From NCBI RefSeq assembly GCF_905120355.1, contig NZ_CAJHOB010000016.1, positions 1 through 60,797 of the forward strand: 60,797 nucleotides of DNA, given 5' to 3'. Numbering within the stretch: the stretch's first letter is position 1; each line of letters opens with the position of its first letter. Positions 1-8,153 of the stretch are shown in pieces. Source of the stretch: Azonexus hydrophilus. Lineage in GTDB: Bacteria; Pseudomonadota; Gammaproteobacteria; Burkholderiales; Rhodocyclaceae. Below the pieces are notes generated by a model. That model saw only the letters and a list, made by a program, of their open reading frames with translations. It made no database searches and was not told the DNA's origin. Both the position numbers and the translations under genes were made by a program.

Positions 1-14
1 TGCAAAACAGATAG

Positions 15-182
15 CCGCTTAACCCGTTGGACTCTACGGTTGACGACCTACCTCAGAATGGCGAGGTCTACATCCTCGGTGTGAAAGACCGGCGCACCGG
101 CAGGAAGCAAACCTTGCTGGGTGAGGCGGCGGCCACGAATGCCAATGCTGCGACCGATACCAGCGAACAGCGCGAGTTATGA
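15..182 (+). other. Possible C-terminal remnant of a truncated ORF at the left edge
   Basis: The frame is open from an in-frame TAG at 12-14 to a TGA at 180-182 and would encode about 55 residues, including the stretch NGEVYILGVKDRRTGRKQ. There is no ATG; a TTG (27-29) and a GTG (78-80) are the only start candidates. It lies on the same strand as, and 58 bases before, the DUF2924-recombinase cassette, so it may be the tail of the preceding cassette gene. I do not recognise the family, and chance openness in high-GC DNA is possible. Confidence 0.2.
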
Positions 183-240
183 CTTGGCTTCCGCCCGCCA
201 CAGCGCCTTCATACAACTCCCTCAACACCAGGAGTTTCCG

Positions 241-684
241 ATGAGCAGCAAATCTCCCACCCTCGCCGCGCAACTGGCGGCCTTGCCCCAACTCCCGCAG
301 GATCGCCTGTGGGCGTTGTGGGACGAGCATTTCCCGCGCCGGCCCAAGCGCGTCCATCGACGCTATCTCGAAGCGCGTCTCGCCTACCGCTTGCAGGAGA
401 TTGCTCTAGGCGGTTTGCCGCCGGCGGTCAAGGCGCATCTGGCCGACTGCGGTGAGCAGCACTCCAAGATCAAGGTCGGGCGCGGCCCCGAGGTGCGGAT
501 GATGCCGGGCACCACGCTGATCCGCGAAAGGGATCAGCGCGAATACCGCGTCACCGTTTTGCCTGATGGCCTCTATGAACTGAATGGCCAGCGCTACAAA
601 AGCCTGTCAGCGGCGGCACGCGCCATCACCGGCACGCATTGGTCTGGGCCGGCCTTCTTCGGCGTGAAGGGAGGGCGGAAATGA
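241..684 (+). CDS. DUF2924 family protein of a recombinase cassette
   Basis: This 147-residue basic protein starts at ATG 241 (MSSKSPTLAAQLAALPQL), preceded by AGGAG at 230-234. The frame extends back to 121, but that upstream part is not protein-like. The central motif (LWDEHFPRRPKR, then YLEARLAYRLQEIALGG) and the C-terminal GTTLIRERDQREYRVTVL segment are typical of DUF2924 proteins, which are usually encoded directly before large serine recombinases in proteobacterial genomes. Its biochemical role is unknown; the basic character would suit a DNA-binding accessory factor, which is inference. Its stop codon overlaps the recombinase start (ATGA at 681-684), so the two are probably translationally coupled. 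Confidence 0.85.
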   Translation: MSSKSPTLAAQLAALPQLPQDRLWALWDEHFPRRPKRVHRRYLEARLAYRLQEIALGGLPPAVKAHLADCGEQHSKIKVGRGPEVRMMPGTTLIRERDQREYRVTVLPDGLYELNGQRYKSLSAAARAITGTHWSGPAFFGVKGGRK

Positions 685-2024
685 ATCTTGTTGCTCCGAA
701 GCGCTGTGCCGTCTATTGCCGCGTCTCCAGCGACGAACGACTCGACCAATCCTTCAATTCCCTCGATGCACAGAAGGATGCCGGGCTGGCCTACGTCGCC
801 AGCCAGCGTACCGAGGGTTGGATTCCGGTGCCAGACGATTACATCGATCCCGGCTTCTCCGGCGGCAATATGGAACGGCCGGGCCTCAAACGCCTGATGG
901 CCGACATCGAGGCTGGCAAGGTCGATATCGTGGTGGTGTACAAAATCGACCGCCTGACGCGCAGTCTCGGCGACTTCTCCCGACTGATCGAAGTCTTTGA
1001 GCGGCACACGGTTTCGTTCGTATCGGTCACACAGCAGTTCAACACCACGACGTCGATGGGCCGACTCATGCTCAACGTCCTGCTGTCCTTTGCCCAGTTC
1101 GAGCGGGAGGTTACCGGCGAGCGTATCCGCGACAAGATCGCCGCCTCCAAGGCCAAGGGAATGTGGATGGGTGGCCACCCGCCGCTCGGCTACCGGGTCG
1201 AGGATCGACGGCTGGTGGTGGTCGAGACGGAAGCCGACTTGGTCAGGCGCATCTTCACGGATTTCGTGGCCTGCCGGTCAACCACGGATCTGGTGCGGCA
1301 ACTGGCCGCCGATGGCAAGACCAACAAGCAGGGCAAGCCCTTCAGCAAGCAGATGATCTACAAGCTGCTGCACAATCGTGTCTATCGGGGCGAGATTCCC
1401 CACAAGGGGCAGTTCCATCCGGGGACGCACGAGGCGATCATCGATCAGGGATTGTGGGACGCCGCCCACGCCATCCTCGCGCAGAACAATCGCCAGCGCA
1501 CGTCAGAGACCTGGCAGCGGCGCCAGCCGGAGGCCTTGCTGCTCGGTCTGTTCTACACCGCTGACGGCGAGAAGTATCAGCCGGCCTTCACGAAGAAGCC
1601 CACCGGCAAGCGCTACCGCTACTACGTGCCCAATCGCAAGGTGCGCTTCGGGGCCGATGCCAGCCTGGCCGGCCGGGTGCCGGCGGAACCTATCGAACAG
1701 ATGGTGCTGGCGCAAATCCACGCCGCGCTGATGTCGCCGGAGATGGTGCAATCGGTGTGGGACGTGGCCCGGGAGAAATACCCGGCATTCACCGAACCCG
1801 AGGTGGTGCTGCCGCTGCGGCAGATGGGCCAGGTCTGGGCGCAGTTGTTTCCCGCCGAACGCCAGCGCATCGTCCAGTTGCTGATTGAGCGCGTGACACT
1901 GCGGGAGGAAGGCATCGAGATCACCTGGCGGGAGTCCGGCTGGCACACCCTGGCCAGTGAAATGCGGCCGAACACGATTGGGGCGGAATTGCTGGAACTT
2001 GAGCAAGAGGAGGCAATGGTATGA
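681..2024 (+). CDS. Large serine recombinase (resolvase plus recombinase domains)
   Basis: The 447-residue protein starts at ATG 681, overlapping DUF2924 by four bases. The N-terminal 140 residues form a resolvase/invertase catalytic domain: YCRVSSDE carries the nucleophilic serine region, and VYKIDRLTRS and SFAQFEREVTGERIRDK give the conserved arginines. A Recombinase domain follows at about residues 155-260 (GYRVEDRRLVVVE, then KQMIYKLLHNRVYRGEIPHKG). The region corresponding to the zinc ribbon (LLLGLFYTADGEKYQPAF ... RYRYYV) keeps the RYRYYV signature but has no cysteine pairs, so zinc is unlikely to be bound there. It would cut and rejoin DNA at att-like sites through a 5'-phosphoserine link. 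The gene looks intact; whether it is active cannot be read from sequence. Confidence 0.93.
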   Translation: MNLVAPKRCAVYCRVSSDERLDQSFNSLDAQKDAGLAYVASQRTEGWIPVPDDYIDPGFSGGNMERPGLKRLMADIEAGKVDIVVVYKIDRLTRSLGDFSRLIEVFERHTVSFVSVTQQFNTTTSMGRLMLNVLLSFAQFEREVTGERIRDKIAASKAKGMWMGGHPPLGYRVEDRRLVVVETEADLVRRIFTDFVACRSTTDLVRQLAADGKTNKQGKPFSKQMIYKLLHNRVYRGEIPHKGQFHPGTHEAIIDQGLWDAAHAILAQNNRQRTSETWQRRQPEALLLGLFYTADGEKYQPAFTKKPTGKRYRYYVPNRKVRFGADASLAGRVPAEPIEQMVLAQIHAALMSPEMVQSVWDVAREKYPAFTEPEVVLPLRQMGQVWAQLFPAERQRIVQLLIERVTLREEGIEITWRESGWHTLASEMRPNTIGAELLELEQEEAMV

Positions 2025-2440
2025 CACGGATCATCCAGACCGGCGCAGCCGTCAATCGGTCAGGCGCGAAACTGACGACCTTCATTCCGGTGCGCATCAA
2101 GCGCCACGGTGGGCGCAAGGTAGTGATTCCGGCGGCGGGCGGCGATAAGATGCCGGAACACGATGCGCCGATCCTGACGGCGCTGTCCAAGGCGTTTCAT
2201 TGGCAGCGCCTGATCGACGAGGGCATCGTCAGCAGCGGATCGGACATCGCCCGGCGCGAGGGGCTGCATCAGACGACCGTGAATGAGTTGCTGCGACTGA
2301 CGCTGCTCTCGCCGACGCTGGTGCGCCGCATCCTCGATGGGCAGCAGCCGAAGACCTTGAGCTTGCTCTGGTTGAAGAACCATTTGCCGCCGTCGGACTG
2401 GGATGAGCAGCATCGGCTGTTCGATGGATTCGATGCGTAA
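2021..2440 (+). CDS. Small HTH protein, third gene of the recombinase cassette
   Basis: The 139-residue ORF starts with an ATGA overlap on the recombinase stop (2021-2024). The N-terminus is basic (FIPVRIKRHGGRKVVIP). The middle (LIDEGIVSSGSDIARREG, then LHQTTVNELLRLTLLSP) has the length and pattern of a helix-turn-helix, followed by a conserved-looking LSLLWLKNHLPPSDWDEQ tail. Proteins of this kind commonly follow DUF2924-recombinase pairs. Likely roles are DNA binding as a directionality or regulatory factor; that is inference. The three overlapping genes look like one transcription and translation unit. Confidence 0.75.
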   Translation: MTRIIQTGAAVNRSGAKLTTFIPVRIKRHGGRKVVIPAAGGDKMPEHDAPILTALSKAFHWQRLIDEGIVSSGSDIARREGLHQTTVNELLRLTLLSPTLVRRILDGQQPKTLSLLWLKNHLPPSDWDEQHRLFDGFDA

Positions 2441-2656
2441 AACGGGTTTGCATGGTTTCTGGTCAGAGCGGTTGACGCCCAACCATCGGCCCGAAACCCG
2501 CATGAAATCGAGGGGGCGAGCCTTGTCCAGCCACAGGTCAAATGGAGAAAAGAGAGGCGTCCGGGGCCCGGCAAGCAGGAAAATGCACCCCAGGTGGGGT
2601 GGTGAAACACCAGACCACGCCGGAAGGCGCGCCAGTGCTGGCGTTCCGGGCAAGAA

Positions 2657-2684
2657 AAAACCCAACCGGTCAGGGTTGGGTTTT
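2657..2684 (-). terminator. Rho-independent terminator after tRNA-Lys
   Basis: An 11-bp stem (arms 2657-2667 and 2674-2684, sequence AAAACCCAACC and its complement) encloses a 6-base loop. On the minus strand the stem is followed by a run of six T. It sits five bases past the tRNA-Lys 3' end. The other strand also has a T tract, so it may stop transcription from the recombinase cassette too. The 2441-2656 stretch before it holds no recognisable gene. Confidence 0.85.
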
Positions 2685-2689
2685 AGAAT

Positions 2690-2765
2690 TGGTGGGTCGG
2701 CCGAGATTCGAACTCGGGACCAACGGATTAAAAGTCCGCTGCTCTACCGACTGAGCTACCGACCC
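2690..2765 (-). tRNA. tRNA-Lys (anticodon TTT)
   Basis: Read on the minus strand this 76-base gene begins GGGTCGGTAGCTCAG, has the T-loop motif GTTCGAATC, and ends in an encoded CCA. The acceptor arms GGGTCGG and CCGACCC pair perfectly. The anticodon loop is CTTTTAA, giving anticodon TTT for lysine. The D-arm and variable loop are normal. Its 3' end faces the recombinase cassette, which is the usual orientation when islands use a tRNA gene as a target, although serine recombinases rarely do so. Confidence 0.98.
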
Positions 2766-2782
2766 ACGTACAGAAGGCAGCG

Positions 2783-2812
2783 ATTATAGCGATGGCGGTA
2801 GGTGCTGGTCAA
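2783..2812 (-). promoter_or_regulatory. Sigma-70 promoter for tRNA-Lys
   Basis: On the minus strand there is TTGACC (2812-2807), an 18-base spacer, and a perfect TATAAT (2788-2783). The start point would fall about 10 bases before the tRNA 5' end at 2765. The -35/-10 match and the position are what a stable-RNA promoter should show. Confidence 0.8.
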
Positions 2813-2842
2813 GAATTCCGCACGCAGACGACATCTGTACGG

Positions 2843-3781
2843 TTATTTGGCCCAGGGCAGGTCACCGAATGCCTGGCGGTAGCGTTCATCAATGTCGTGC
2901 CGGCTCGGCTGATGATTCTGCCCCCCGCGATGGGCGATCTTGATGGCCCCCATGACAGCAGCCAGGCGGCCAGTGGTCTGCCAGTCATAACCGTTGGCAA
3001 TACCGTACAGCAGCCCGGCGCGGTAGGCGTCACCACAGCCCGTCGGATCAACGATGGCGTCTGCCGGCGCACAGGGGATGCGGATGACCTGGCCATCGGC
3101 ATGAATTTCCGAACCTTCGCTACCATTGGTCACGATCAACGCTTTGACCCGAGTGGCCAGTTGTTCGATGCTGTTCCCGGTACGATCACAGGCCAGTCGG
3201 GCTTCATAGCTGTTGAAGCAGGCGTAGTCTGCCAGATCGAGGAAGTTGATGAGATCGGAGCCATCGAACATCGGCAGACCCTGGCCCGGATCAAAGATGA
3301 AAGGAATCCCGGCAGCGGCAAAATCCTGTGCATGCTGCAACATGCCATCGCGACCATCCGGTGCAACGATGCCCAGTTGCGCCCCCGTATCGGCCACTTT
3401 GTTCTGATGCGAAAAGCTCATTGCTCCCGGATGGAACGCGGTGATCTGGTTATCGTCCAGATCGGTTGTGATGAAGGCCTGCGCCGTAAAGCTGCCGGCC
3501 ACCTGGCGAACATGCGTACGTGGCAGGTGCAGGGCATCCAGGCGCTCCAGATAAGGCGCACAGTCATCGCCCACTGTTGCCATGATGTACGGATCACCGC
3601 CCAACAGTTTGAGGTTGTAAGCGATGTTGCCCGCGCATCCGCCATATTCGCGGCGCATTTCCGGTACCAGGAACGAGACATTGAGCAGGTGAATCTGCTC
3701 CGGCAGGATGTGGTTCCGGAAACGATCCGGAAACACCATGATGTTGTCGTAGGCCAGCGAGCCGCAAATGAGTGTTTTCAT
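2843..3781 (-). CDS. PfkB-family carbohydrate/nucleoside kinase
   Basis: The 312-residue protein (MKTLICGSLAYDNIMVFPDR...) belongs to the ribokinase/PfkB superfamily. The N-terminal substrate-binding glycine motif appears as EYGGCAGNIAYNLKLLGGD, and the C-terminal ATP/catalytic motif as VDPTGCGDAYRAGLLYG with the catalytic-base Asp. The overall pattern resembles bacterial adenosine kinase-like PfkB proteins, so a purine nucleoside is the most plausible substrate, but sequence alone does not settle it. The start overlaps the DUF3426 gene stop by four bases (ATGA, read on the minus strand). It is the last protein gene of the aroQ-accBC-prmA group. Confidence 0.9.
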   Translation of the reverse strand: MKTLICGSLAYDNIMVFPDRFRNHILPEQIHLLNVSFLVPEMRREYGGCAGNIAYNLKLLGGDPYIMATVGDDCAPYLERLDALHLPRTHVRQVAGSFTAQAFITTDLDDNQITAFHPGAMSFSHQNKVADTGAQLGIVAPDGRDGMLQHAQDFAAAGIPFIFDPGQGLPMFDGSDLINFLDLADYACFNSYEARLACDRTGNSIEQLATRVKALIVTNGSEGSEIHADGQVIRIPCAPADAIVDPTGCGDAYRAGLLYGIANGYDWQTTGRLAAVMGAIKIAHRGGQNHQPSRHDIDERYRQAFGDLPWAK

Positions 3782-4854
3782 GATTCTGGGTAGAAAAGAT
3801 AAAGACGGTAACCGGCCGCACCAATATCACGTGCTTCGATCCACAGCCGCACGCCAACATCGCTGCCCGCCGCAAATGAAGGCGGATGCTGCGCCCCGAG
3901 ATAATCAACAACGGAAATCGTGCGCCGCGCCACCGTGCGATCGTTGACGTCAGTCAAGGTCAGCGTCAGTTGCGGCCAGGCTTGCGCATAGGCCGCCCGG
4001 TTTTTCAGGGTGCTGTTGAGCACAAACAAGCCACGCCCCGGATCAGCCTGCAGATCGGACGCCTCAATGGAAATCAGATCAACCTCGCGGGGCAAGGGCA
4101 CATCGATGCCCAGCATTTGATAGATCGGCACCAGTGCCGGCACCCGCAAGGTCAGCGGTGTGCGGTAGACATGCGCCAACTGACCTAGCAAAACGAACAA
4201 CAAAATGAGCAGCAACAGTAGATACGGCCACAGCGGACGGCTCGCCGGTTCGTCGAAATCACCCAGACCGCCTGCGGAGACGGGCGCTGCCGACCAGCGG
4301 TTATAGGCCGGACTATCACCCACCTCACGGGCGGCAACCAGTCCTGCCGCACGCGCCGCTTGCAGGGTCTGCTCCAGGGTTTCTGCTGCCGGCTCAGGGC
4401 CGCTAGTAGCCGTCTCGGCCGCCGGCAGTTCGGTAGCCACTGCGGGCAGTCCGACTCCCTGCTCCACAGTGGTTTGTCTTGCCGGAAAACTTGAGTCCGT
4501 ATCTGGATCGGGCTGCACCGCTGCAAGCCCCTCCGCTCCCGGCTCTTCCGCCGGCGGGGGAGCAATTGGCTCTGCCGTCCGGGCTGGCGCTATAGCCGGA
4601 GCGATTGCCCCTGCGGACCGTGCCGCTTTAGGAGGATCCGGTAGCGGAGCGATTGAGGGCATGGGCATGATGGTGGGCGGATTATCCTGCCCACCGGCAC
4701 CGACCAGGAGCTGGTCAAAAGCGTTGAACACCGTGCGGCACTGACCGCAACGCACCTTGCCAGCTTTCAAACGCAGCTGTTCGGAGGTGACCCGGAAAAC
4801 CGTGCCACACTCCGGACAGCGGCTACGCATCAGATTTTGCGGCCGCTCAGACAT
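3778..4854 (-). CDS. Zinc-ribbon and DUF3426 membrane protein
   Basis: The 358-residue protein has an MJ0042-type zinc ribbon at the N-terminus (SRCPECGTVFRV ... VRCGQCRTVFNAFD), a long Pro/Ala/Glu-rich linker (about residues 55-210), one membrane helix (LWPYLLLLLILLFVLLGQ, about 225-245), and a C-terminal DUF3426 domain (about 250-358). The architecture, with a cytoplasmic zinc ribbon and an outer-face beta domain, is common in betaproteobacteria next to prmA; no function is established. The start at 4854 overlaps prmA by 25 bases; a second ATG at 4830 (MRSRCPECG) overlaps the prmA stop as TGATG and is an equally credible start. Confidence 0.85.
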   Translation of the reverse strand: MSERPQNLMRSRCPECGTVFRVTSEQLRLKAGKVRCGQCRTVFNAFDQLLVGAGGQDNPPTIMPMPSIAPLPDPPKAARSAGAIAPAIAPARTAEPIAPPPAEEPGAEGLAAVQPDPDTDSSFPARQTTVEQGVGLPAVATELPAAETATSGPEPAAETLEQTLQAARAAGLVAAREVGDSPAYNRWSAAPVSAGGLGDFDEPASRPLWPYLLLLLILLFVLLGQLAHVYRTPLTLRVPALVPIYQMLGIDVPLPREVDLISIEASDLQADPGRGLFVLNSTLKNRAAYAQAWPQLTLTLTDVNDRTVARRTISVVDYLGAQHPPSFAAGSDVGVRLWIEARDIGAAGYRLYLFYPES

Positions 4855-5723
4855 ACCCAGTCCTCACCCACGTCAGCCACCGTCAGCGCAATCCACGGTG
4901 CGTATACCGCAATGATCTCGTCAGCTTGCTCACGCAGGATGCCGGATAACGCAAGCTGACCACCAGCAGGGCGCACCAGCGCACAGATGGCCGGGGCCAG
5001 AACGCGCAACGGATTGGACAGTATATTGGCGACAACAACGTCGTACATGCCGTCAATTGGCTGCGAACCATCAACAAAATCCGCCATCACCGCATTGCGT
5101 TCGGCATTCGCCCTGGCGGCCTCGACCGCCTGCGGATCAATATCCAACCCACGCACCTCGCGGGCACCCAGCTTGCCGGCGGCAATTGCCAGAATGCCGG
5201 AGCCGCAGCCGTAATCAAATACGCTGCAGCCGGGTGTCACGGTTTTTTCCAGCCACTCGAGACAGAGCCGGGTCGTCGGATGGGAGCCAGTACCAAAAGC
5301 CATGCCGGGATCGAGCACCAGATTGATCGCCGATGGATCAGGGCTCTCGTGCCAGGAGGGTACGATCCACAACCGCCCTGAAATCTGGATCGGATCAAAC
5401 TGAGCCTGTGTCAGTTGCACCCAGTTCTGCTCCGCCAGCGCCGTCACGCTGAAGTCACGGATTGGCGGCACGCCCAACTGCTGGCAGGCCGCCTGCAGCA
5501 GTTCGCTGACGTTCGTATCCGATTCACACAGCGCCAGCACCCGCGAACGCTGCCAACCCGGCGTGGTCGGCGTTCCCGGCTCGCCAAACTGCGGCTGCTC
5601 GTCCGCCGTCCCGGCGTCGGCATCCTCGATACTGGCGGACAACGCCCCCAGCTCGATCAACGCGTCGCACAGGGGCTCGGCACTTGCCGCATCGGTCAGG
5701 AAGCTGACGTTTTGCCAGGCCAT
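4830..5723 (-). CDS. prmA: Ribosomal protein L11 methyltransferase
   Basis: The 297-residue protein starts at MAWQNVSFLTDA; the open frame reaches further upstream only because it overlaps accC. It has the PrmA N-terminal L11-recognition domain (residues 1 to about 110) and a Rossmann methyltransferase domain with DPGMAFGTGSHPTT, the SAM loop VFDYGCGSGILAIAAGKLGA, and the NPPY-like motif VVANILSNPLR typical of PrmA. It trimethylates ribosomal protein L11 using S-adenosylmethionine. The start is one base after the accC stop, so translation is probably coupled to the fatty-acid genes, a gene order shared by many betaproteobacteria. Confidence 0.95.
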   Translation of the reverse strand: MAWQNVSFLTDAASAEPLCDALIELGALSASIEDADAGTADEQPQFGEPGTPTTPGWQRSRVLALCESDTNVSELLQAACQQLGVPPIRDFSVTALAEQNWVQLTQAQFDPIQISGRLWIVPSWHESPDPSAINLVLDPGMAFGTGSHPTTRLCLEWLEKTVTPGCSVFDYGCGSGILAIAAGKLGAREVRGLDIDPQAVEAARANAERNAVMADFVDGSQPIDGMYDVVVANILSNPLRVLAPAICALVRPAGGQLALSGILREQADEIIAVYAPWIALTVADVGEDWVCLSGRKI

Positions 5724-5724
5724 G

Positions 5725-7089
5725 TCAGCGCTTGACCTCATCCTTCTGGGCCAGCTTTTGTTCCAGATAATGAATCGCCGTGCCACCTTCGTTGAAACGC
5801 GCATCAAACATCAGTTCCTGATGCAGCGCGATATTGGTCTTGATGCCCTGAATGCTCATTTCCGAAAGGGCGATCCGCATGCGGCGGATGGCCTGGTCGC
5901 GCGTATCGCCATAGGCAATGACCTTGGCCACCATCGAGTCGTAATGCGACGGCACGCGATAACCCTGGTAAATGTGCGAATCAACCCGGATGCCGGGACC
6001 ACCGGGCGGGTGATAAAACTCGATCATCCCGGGAGATGGCACGAACGTGAAGGGATCTTCGGCGTTAATGCGGCATTCGATAGCATGCCCCCTGAACTCG
6101 ATATCTCGCTGGCGGAACCGCAATTTCTCGCCAGCAGCGATACGAATCTGCTCCTGCACGATATCAATCCCGGTGATCATCTCGGTCACCGGATGCTCAA
6201 CCTGCACGCGGGTGTTCATTTCGATGAAGTAGAACTCGCCGTTTTCATAGAGGAATTCGAAGGTACCCGCGCCACGATAGCCGATCTTGCGGCAGGCTTC
6301 GGCACAGCGTTCGCCGATGCGTGCAATCAGGCGGGGCGGAATGTGCGGCGCCGGCGCCTCTTCAATCACCTTCTGGTGGCGCCGCTGCATCGAACAGTCG
6401 CGTTCGCCCAAATAGACGGCGTTACGATGCTGGTCGGCAAGAATCTGGATTTCCACGTGGCGTGGGTTTTCCAGGAATTTCTCCATATACACGGCCGAGT
6501 TGCCAAAGAAAGTACCGGCTTCCTGACTGGTCGTGGCCACCGCATTCAGTAGCGCCGCTTCGGTATGCACGACACGCATGCCGCGGCCACCGCCGCCACC
6601 GGCCGCCTTGATGATTACCGGATAGCCGACTTTGCGCGCAATACTCAGAATTTCCTGCGGATCTTCCGGCAGGGCGCCATCTGAACCGGGAACACACGGC
6701 ACACCCGCCGCCTTCATGGCATCCTTGGCGGACACCTTGTCGCCCATCAGACGAATGGTCTCGGCGCGCGGCCCGATGAAAACAAAGCCGGAAGTTTCGA
6801 CACGTTCGGCGAAATCGGCGTTCTCCGACAGAAAACCATAGCCCGGGTGAATGGCCTGAGCGTCGGTCACCTCAGCAGCCGAGATGATCGCCGGCACATT
6901 CAGATAGCTCTGCGCCGAAGAAGCCGGCCCGATACAGACCGATTCATCGGCGAGCTTGACATATTTCGCCTCGCGATCCGCTTCCGAGTGCACCACCACG
7001 GTCTTGATGCCCATTTCCCGACAGGCGCGCTGCACACGCAGGGCGATTTCCCCGCGATTGGCGATGAGGATTTTTTCGAACATCGCCAT
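5725..7089 (-). CDS. accC: Biotin carboxylase subunit of acetyl-CoA carboxylase
   Basis: The 454-residue protein begins [19 protein letters not shown]; the usual family start is the second Met, at 7083. It contains all AccC landmarks: the N-terminal biotin-carboxylase fold, the ATP-grasp glycine loop [14 protein letters not shown], the [18 protein letters not shown] segment, and the catalytic [14 protein letters not shown] motif. It carboxylates biotin on AccB with ATP and bicarbonate, the first half-reaction of malonyl-CoA synthesis. The length is normal (E. coli 449). It lies three bases after accB and almost touches prmA. Confidence 0.98.
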   Translation of the reverse strand: MAMFEKILIANRGEIALRVQRACREMGIKTVVVHSEADREAKYVKLADESVCIGPASSAQSYLNVPAIISAAEVTDAQAIHPGYGFLSENADFAERVETSGFVFIGPRAETIRLMGDKVSAKDAMKAAGVPCVPGSDGALPEDPQEILSIARKVGYPVIIKAAGGGGGRGMRVVHTEAALLNAVATTSQEAGTFFGNSAVYMEKFLENPRHVEIQILADQHRNAVYLGERDCSMQRRHQKVIEEAPAPHIPPRLIARIGERCAEACRKIGYRGAGTFEFLYENGEFYFIEMNTRVQVEHPVTEMITGIDIVQEQIRIAAGEKLRFRQRDIEFRGHAIECRINAEDPFTFVPSPGMIEFYHPPGGPGIRVDSHIYQGYRVPSHYDSMVAKVIAYGDTRDQAIRRMRIALSEMSIQGIKTNIALHQELMFDARFNEGGTAIHYLEQKLAQKDEVKR

Positions 7090-7092
7090 GGC

Positions 7093-7548
7093 TCAGCCAA
7101 TCACGAAAAGCGGCTCACCAAATTCAACCGGTTCGCCGTTATCGACCAGAATCGCCTTGATCGTGCCATCGGCGTCAGCCTCGATTTCATTGAGCAATTT
7201 CATGGCCTCAATGATGCACAGCGTGTCACCTTTCTTGACCACGCTCCCCACCTGGGTAAACGCATCGGCGCCCGGCGAGGGCGAACGATAAAAGGTACCC
7301 ACCATCGGCGACTTGACGATATGGCCAGCAGGCAGATCGTCTTCTTCATCCAGATTGACGGACGACGTCGCGCCCGCTGCCGGTGCCATCTGCGGCGCAG
7401 CTGCGGGCAAGGCGTATTGCATGGGCGCCGCAGCGACACCGACGTGTTTGGCGATACGGACCTTTTCTTCGCCTTCCGTAACTTCCAGTTCGGAAATGCC
7501 GGATTCCTGAACGAGGTCGATCAGTTTCTTGAGTTTACGCAGATCCAT
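7093..7548 (-). CDS. accB: Biotin carboxyl carrier protein of acetyl-CoA carboxylase
   Basis: The 151-residue protein starts at [17 protein letters not shown]; an upstream in-frame start at 7560 is less likely because the family begins here. The N-terminal domain leads into an Ala/Pro-rich linker (about residues 48-75) and then the biotinyl domain, with the biotin-accepting lysine in [13 protein letters not shown]. It carries carboxybiotin between AccC and the AccAD carboxyltransferase. The accB-accC pair is co-directional with aroQ 63 bases upstream. Confidence 0.97.
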   Translation of the reverse strand: MDLRKLKKLIDLVQESGISELEVTEGEEKVRIAKHVGVAAAPMQYALPAAAPQMAPAAGATSSVNLDEEDDLPAGHIVKSPMVGTFYRSPSPGADAFTQVGSVVKKGDTLCIIEAMKLLNEIEADADGTIKAILVDNGEPVEFGEPLFVIG

Positions 7549-7593
7549 ATATGACTCCAAATGAGCGCAATTGTGCGCAATTGTTCGTGAATT

Positions 7594-7610
7594 AGCGGCA
7601 ATTAGCCGCT
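7594..7610. repeat. Small hairpin between aroQ and accB
   Basis: A 6-bp perfect stem (AGCGGC/GCCGCT) with a 5-base loop sits two bases beyond the aroQ stop codon. On the minus strand, the direction of aroQ-accB transcription, no T-run follows, so it is not a standard terminator there. The only T-run (TTTT) is on the plus strand. It may be an mRNA processing or stability element. The adjacent 7566-7584 stretch has a short tandem repeat of GCAATTGT. Confidence 0.4.
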
Positions 7611-7611
7611 T

Positions 7612-8091
7612 TTAGTCGAGATTGATTCGATTGAGCAGGTACTCGAGGGCCAGCCGATAGCCCTCATGACCCAAGCCGCAGATGACACCAATGGCCAGGT
7701 CGGAAAAGTACGAGTGCTGGCGGAAGGGCTCCCGCGCATGCACATTCGAGAGATGCACCTCGATGAAAGGAATGCCGACGCCTGCCAGGGCATCGCGCAG
7801 CGCCACACTGGTATGGGTGTACGCCGCAGGATTGATGATGATCGCCCGCACACCCTGCTCACGCGCCGCGTGGATGCGCTCGATCAGCGCACCCTCGTGA
7901 TTGCTTTGAAAGGTTTCCAGCTCAACGCCTGATTTTTCCGCAAATTCAACCAGGCCAAGATTGATATCAGCCAGGGTCAAACGCCCGTAGTGCTCGGGCT
8001 CGCGGGTACCAAGCAGGTTCAGGTTGGGGCCGTGCATTACCAGAATACGGCACTTTTCCGTTGGCTTGGACGCAGTTTTTCGCTTCGTCAT
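7612..8091 (-). CDS. aroQ: 3-dehydroquinate dehydratase, type II
   Basis: The 159-residue protein has the type II dehydroquinase signature: [19 protein letters not shown] with the catalytic tyrosine, the [16 protein letters not shown] segment, [17 protein letters not shown], and [14 protein letters not shown] with the catalytic histidine. It converts 3-dehydroquinate to 3-dehydroshikimate in the shikimate pathway. The N-terminus has a short Lys-rich extension ([13 protein letters not shown]) before the core. The aroQ-accB-accC order is a known conserved arrangement in proteobacteria. Confidence 0.97.
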   Translation of the reverse strand: MTKRKTASKPTEKCRILVMHGPNLNLLGTREPEHYGRLTLADINLGLVEFAEKSGVELETFQSNHEGALIERIHAAREQGVRAIIINPAAYTHTSVALRDALAGVGIPFIEVHLSNVHAREPFRQHSYFSDLAIGVICGLGHEGYRLALEYLLNRINLD

Positions 8092-8153
8092 GGCAGCAAG
8101 TTTGCCGTAATTACGGGAAGTCTGTCCAGTTTACTGCAAACTTCCACACGTTT

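Noticed and set aside
2542..2754. ORF ending in GRPRFELGTNGLKV
   Set aside because: This peptide is the well-known artefact of translating the reverse of a tRNA gene; the region is tRNA-Lys.
2690..2765. tRNA-Lys as proven attachment site
   Set aside because: No duplicated tRNA 3' segment is found in 1-2689; the left end of the cassette is not in the window.
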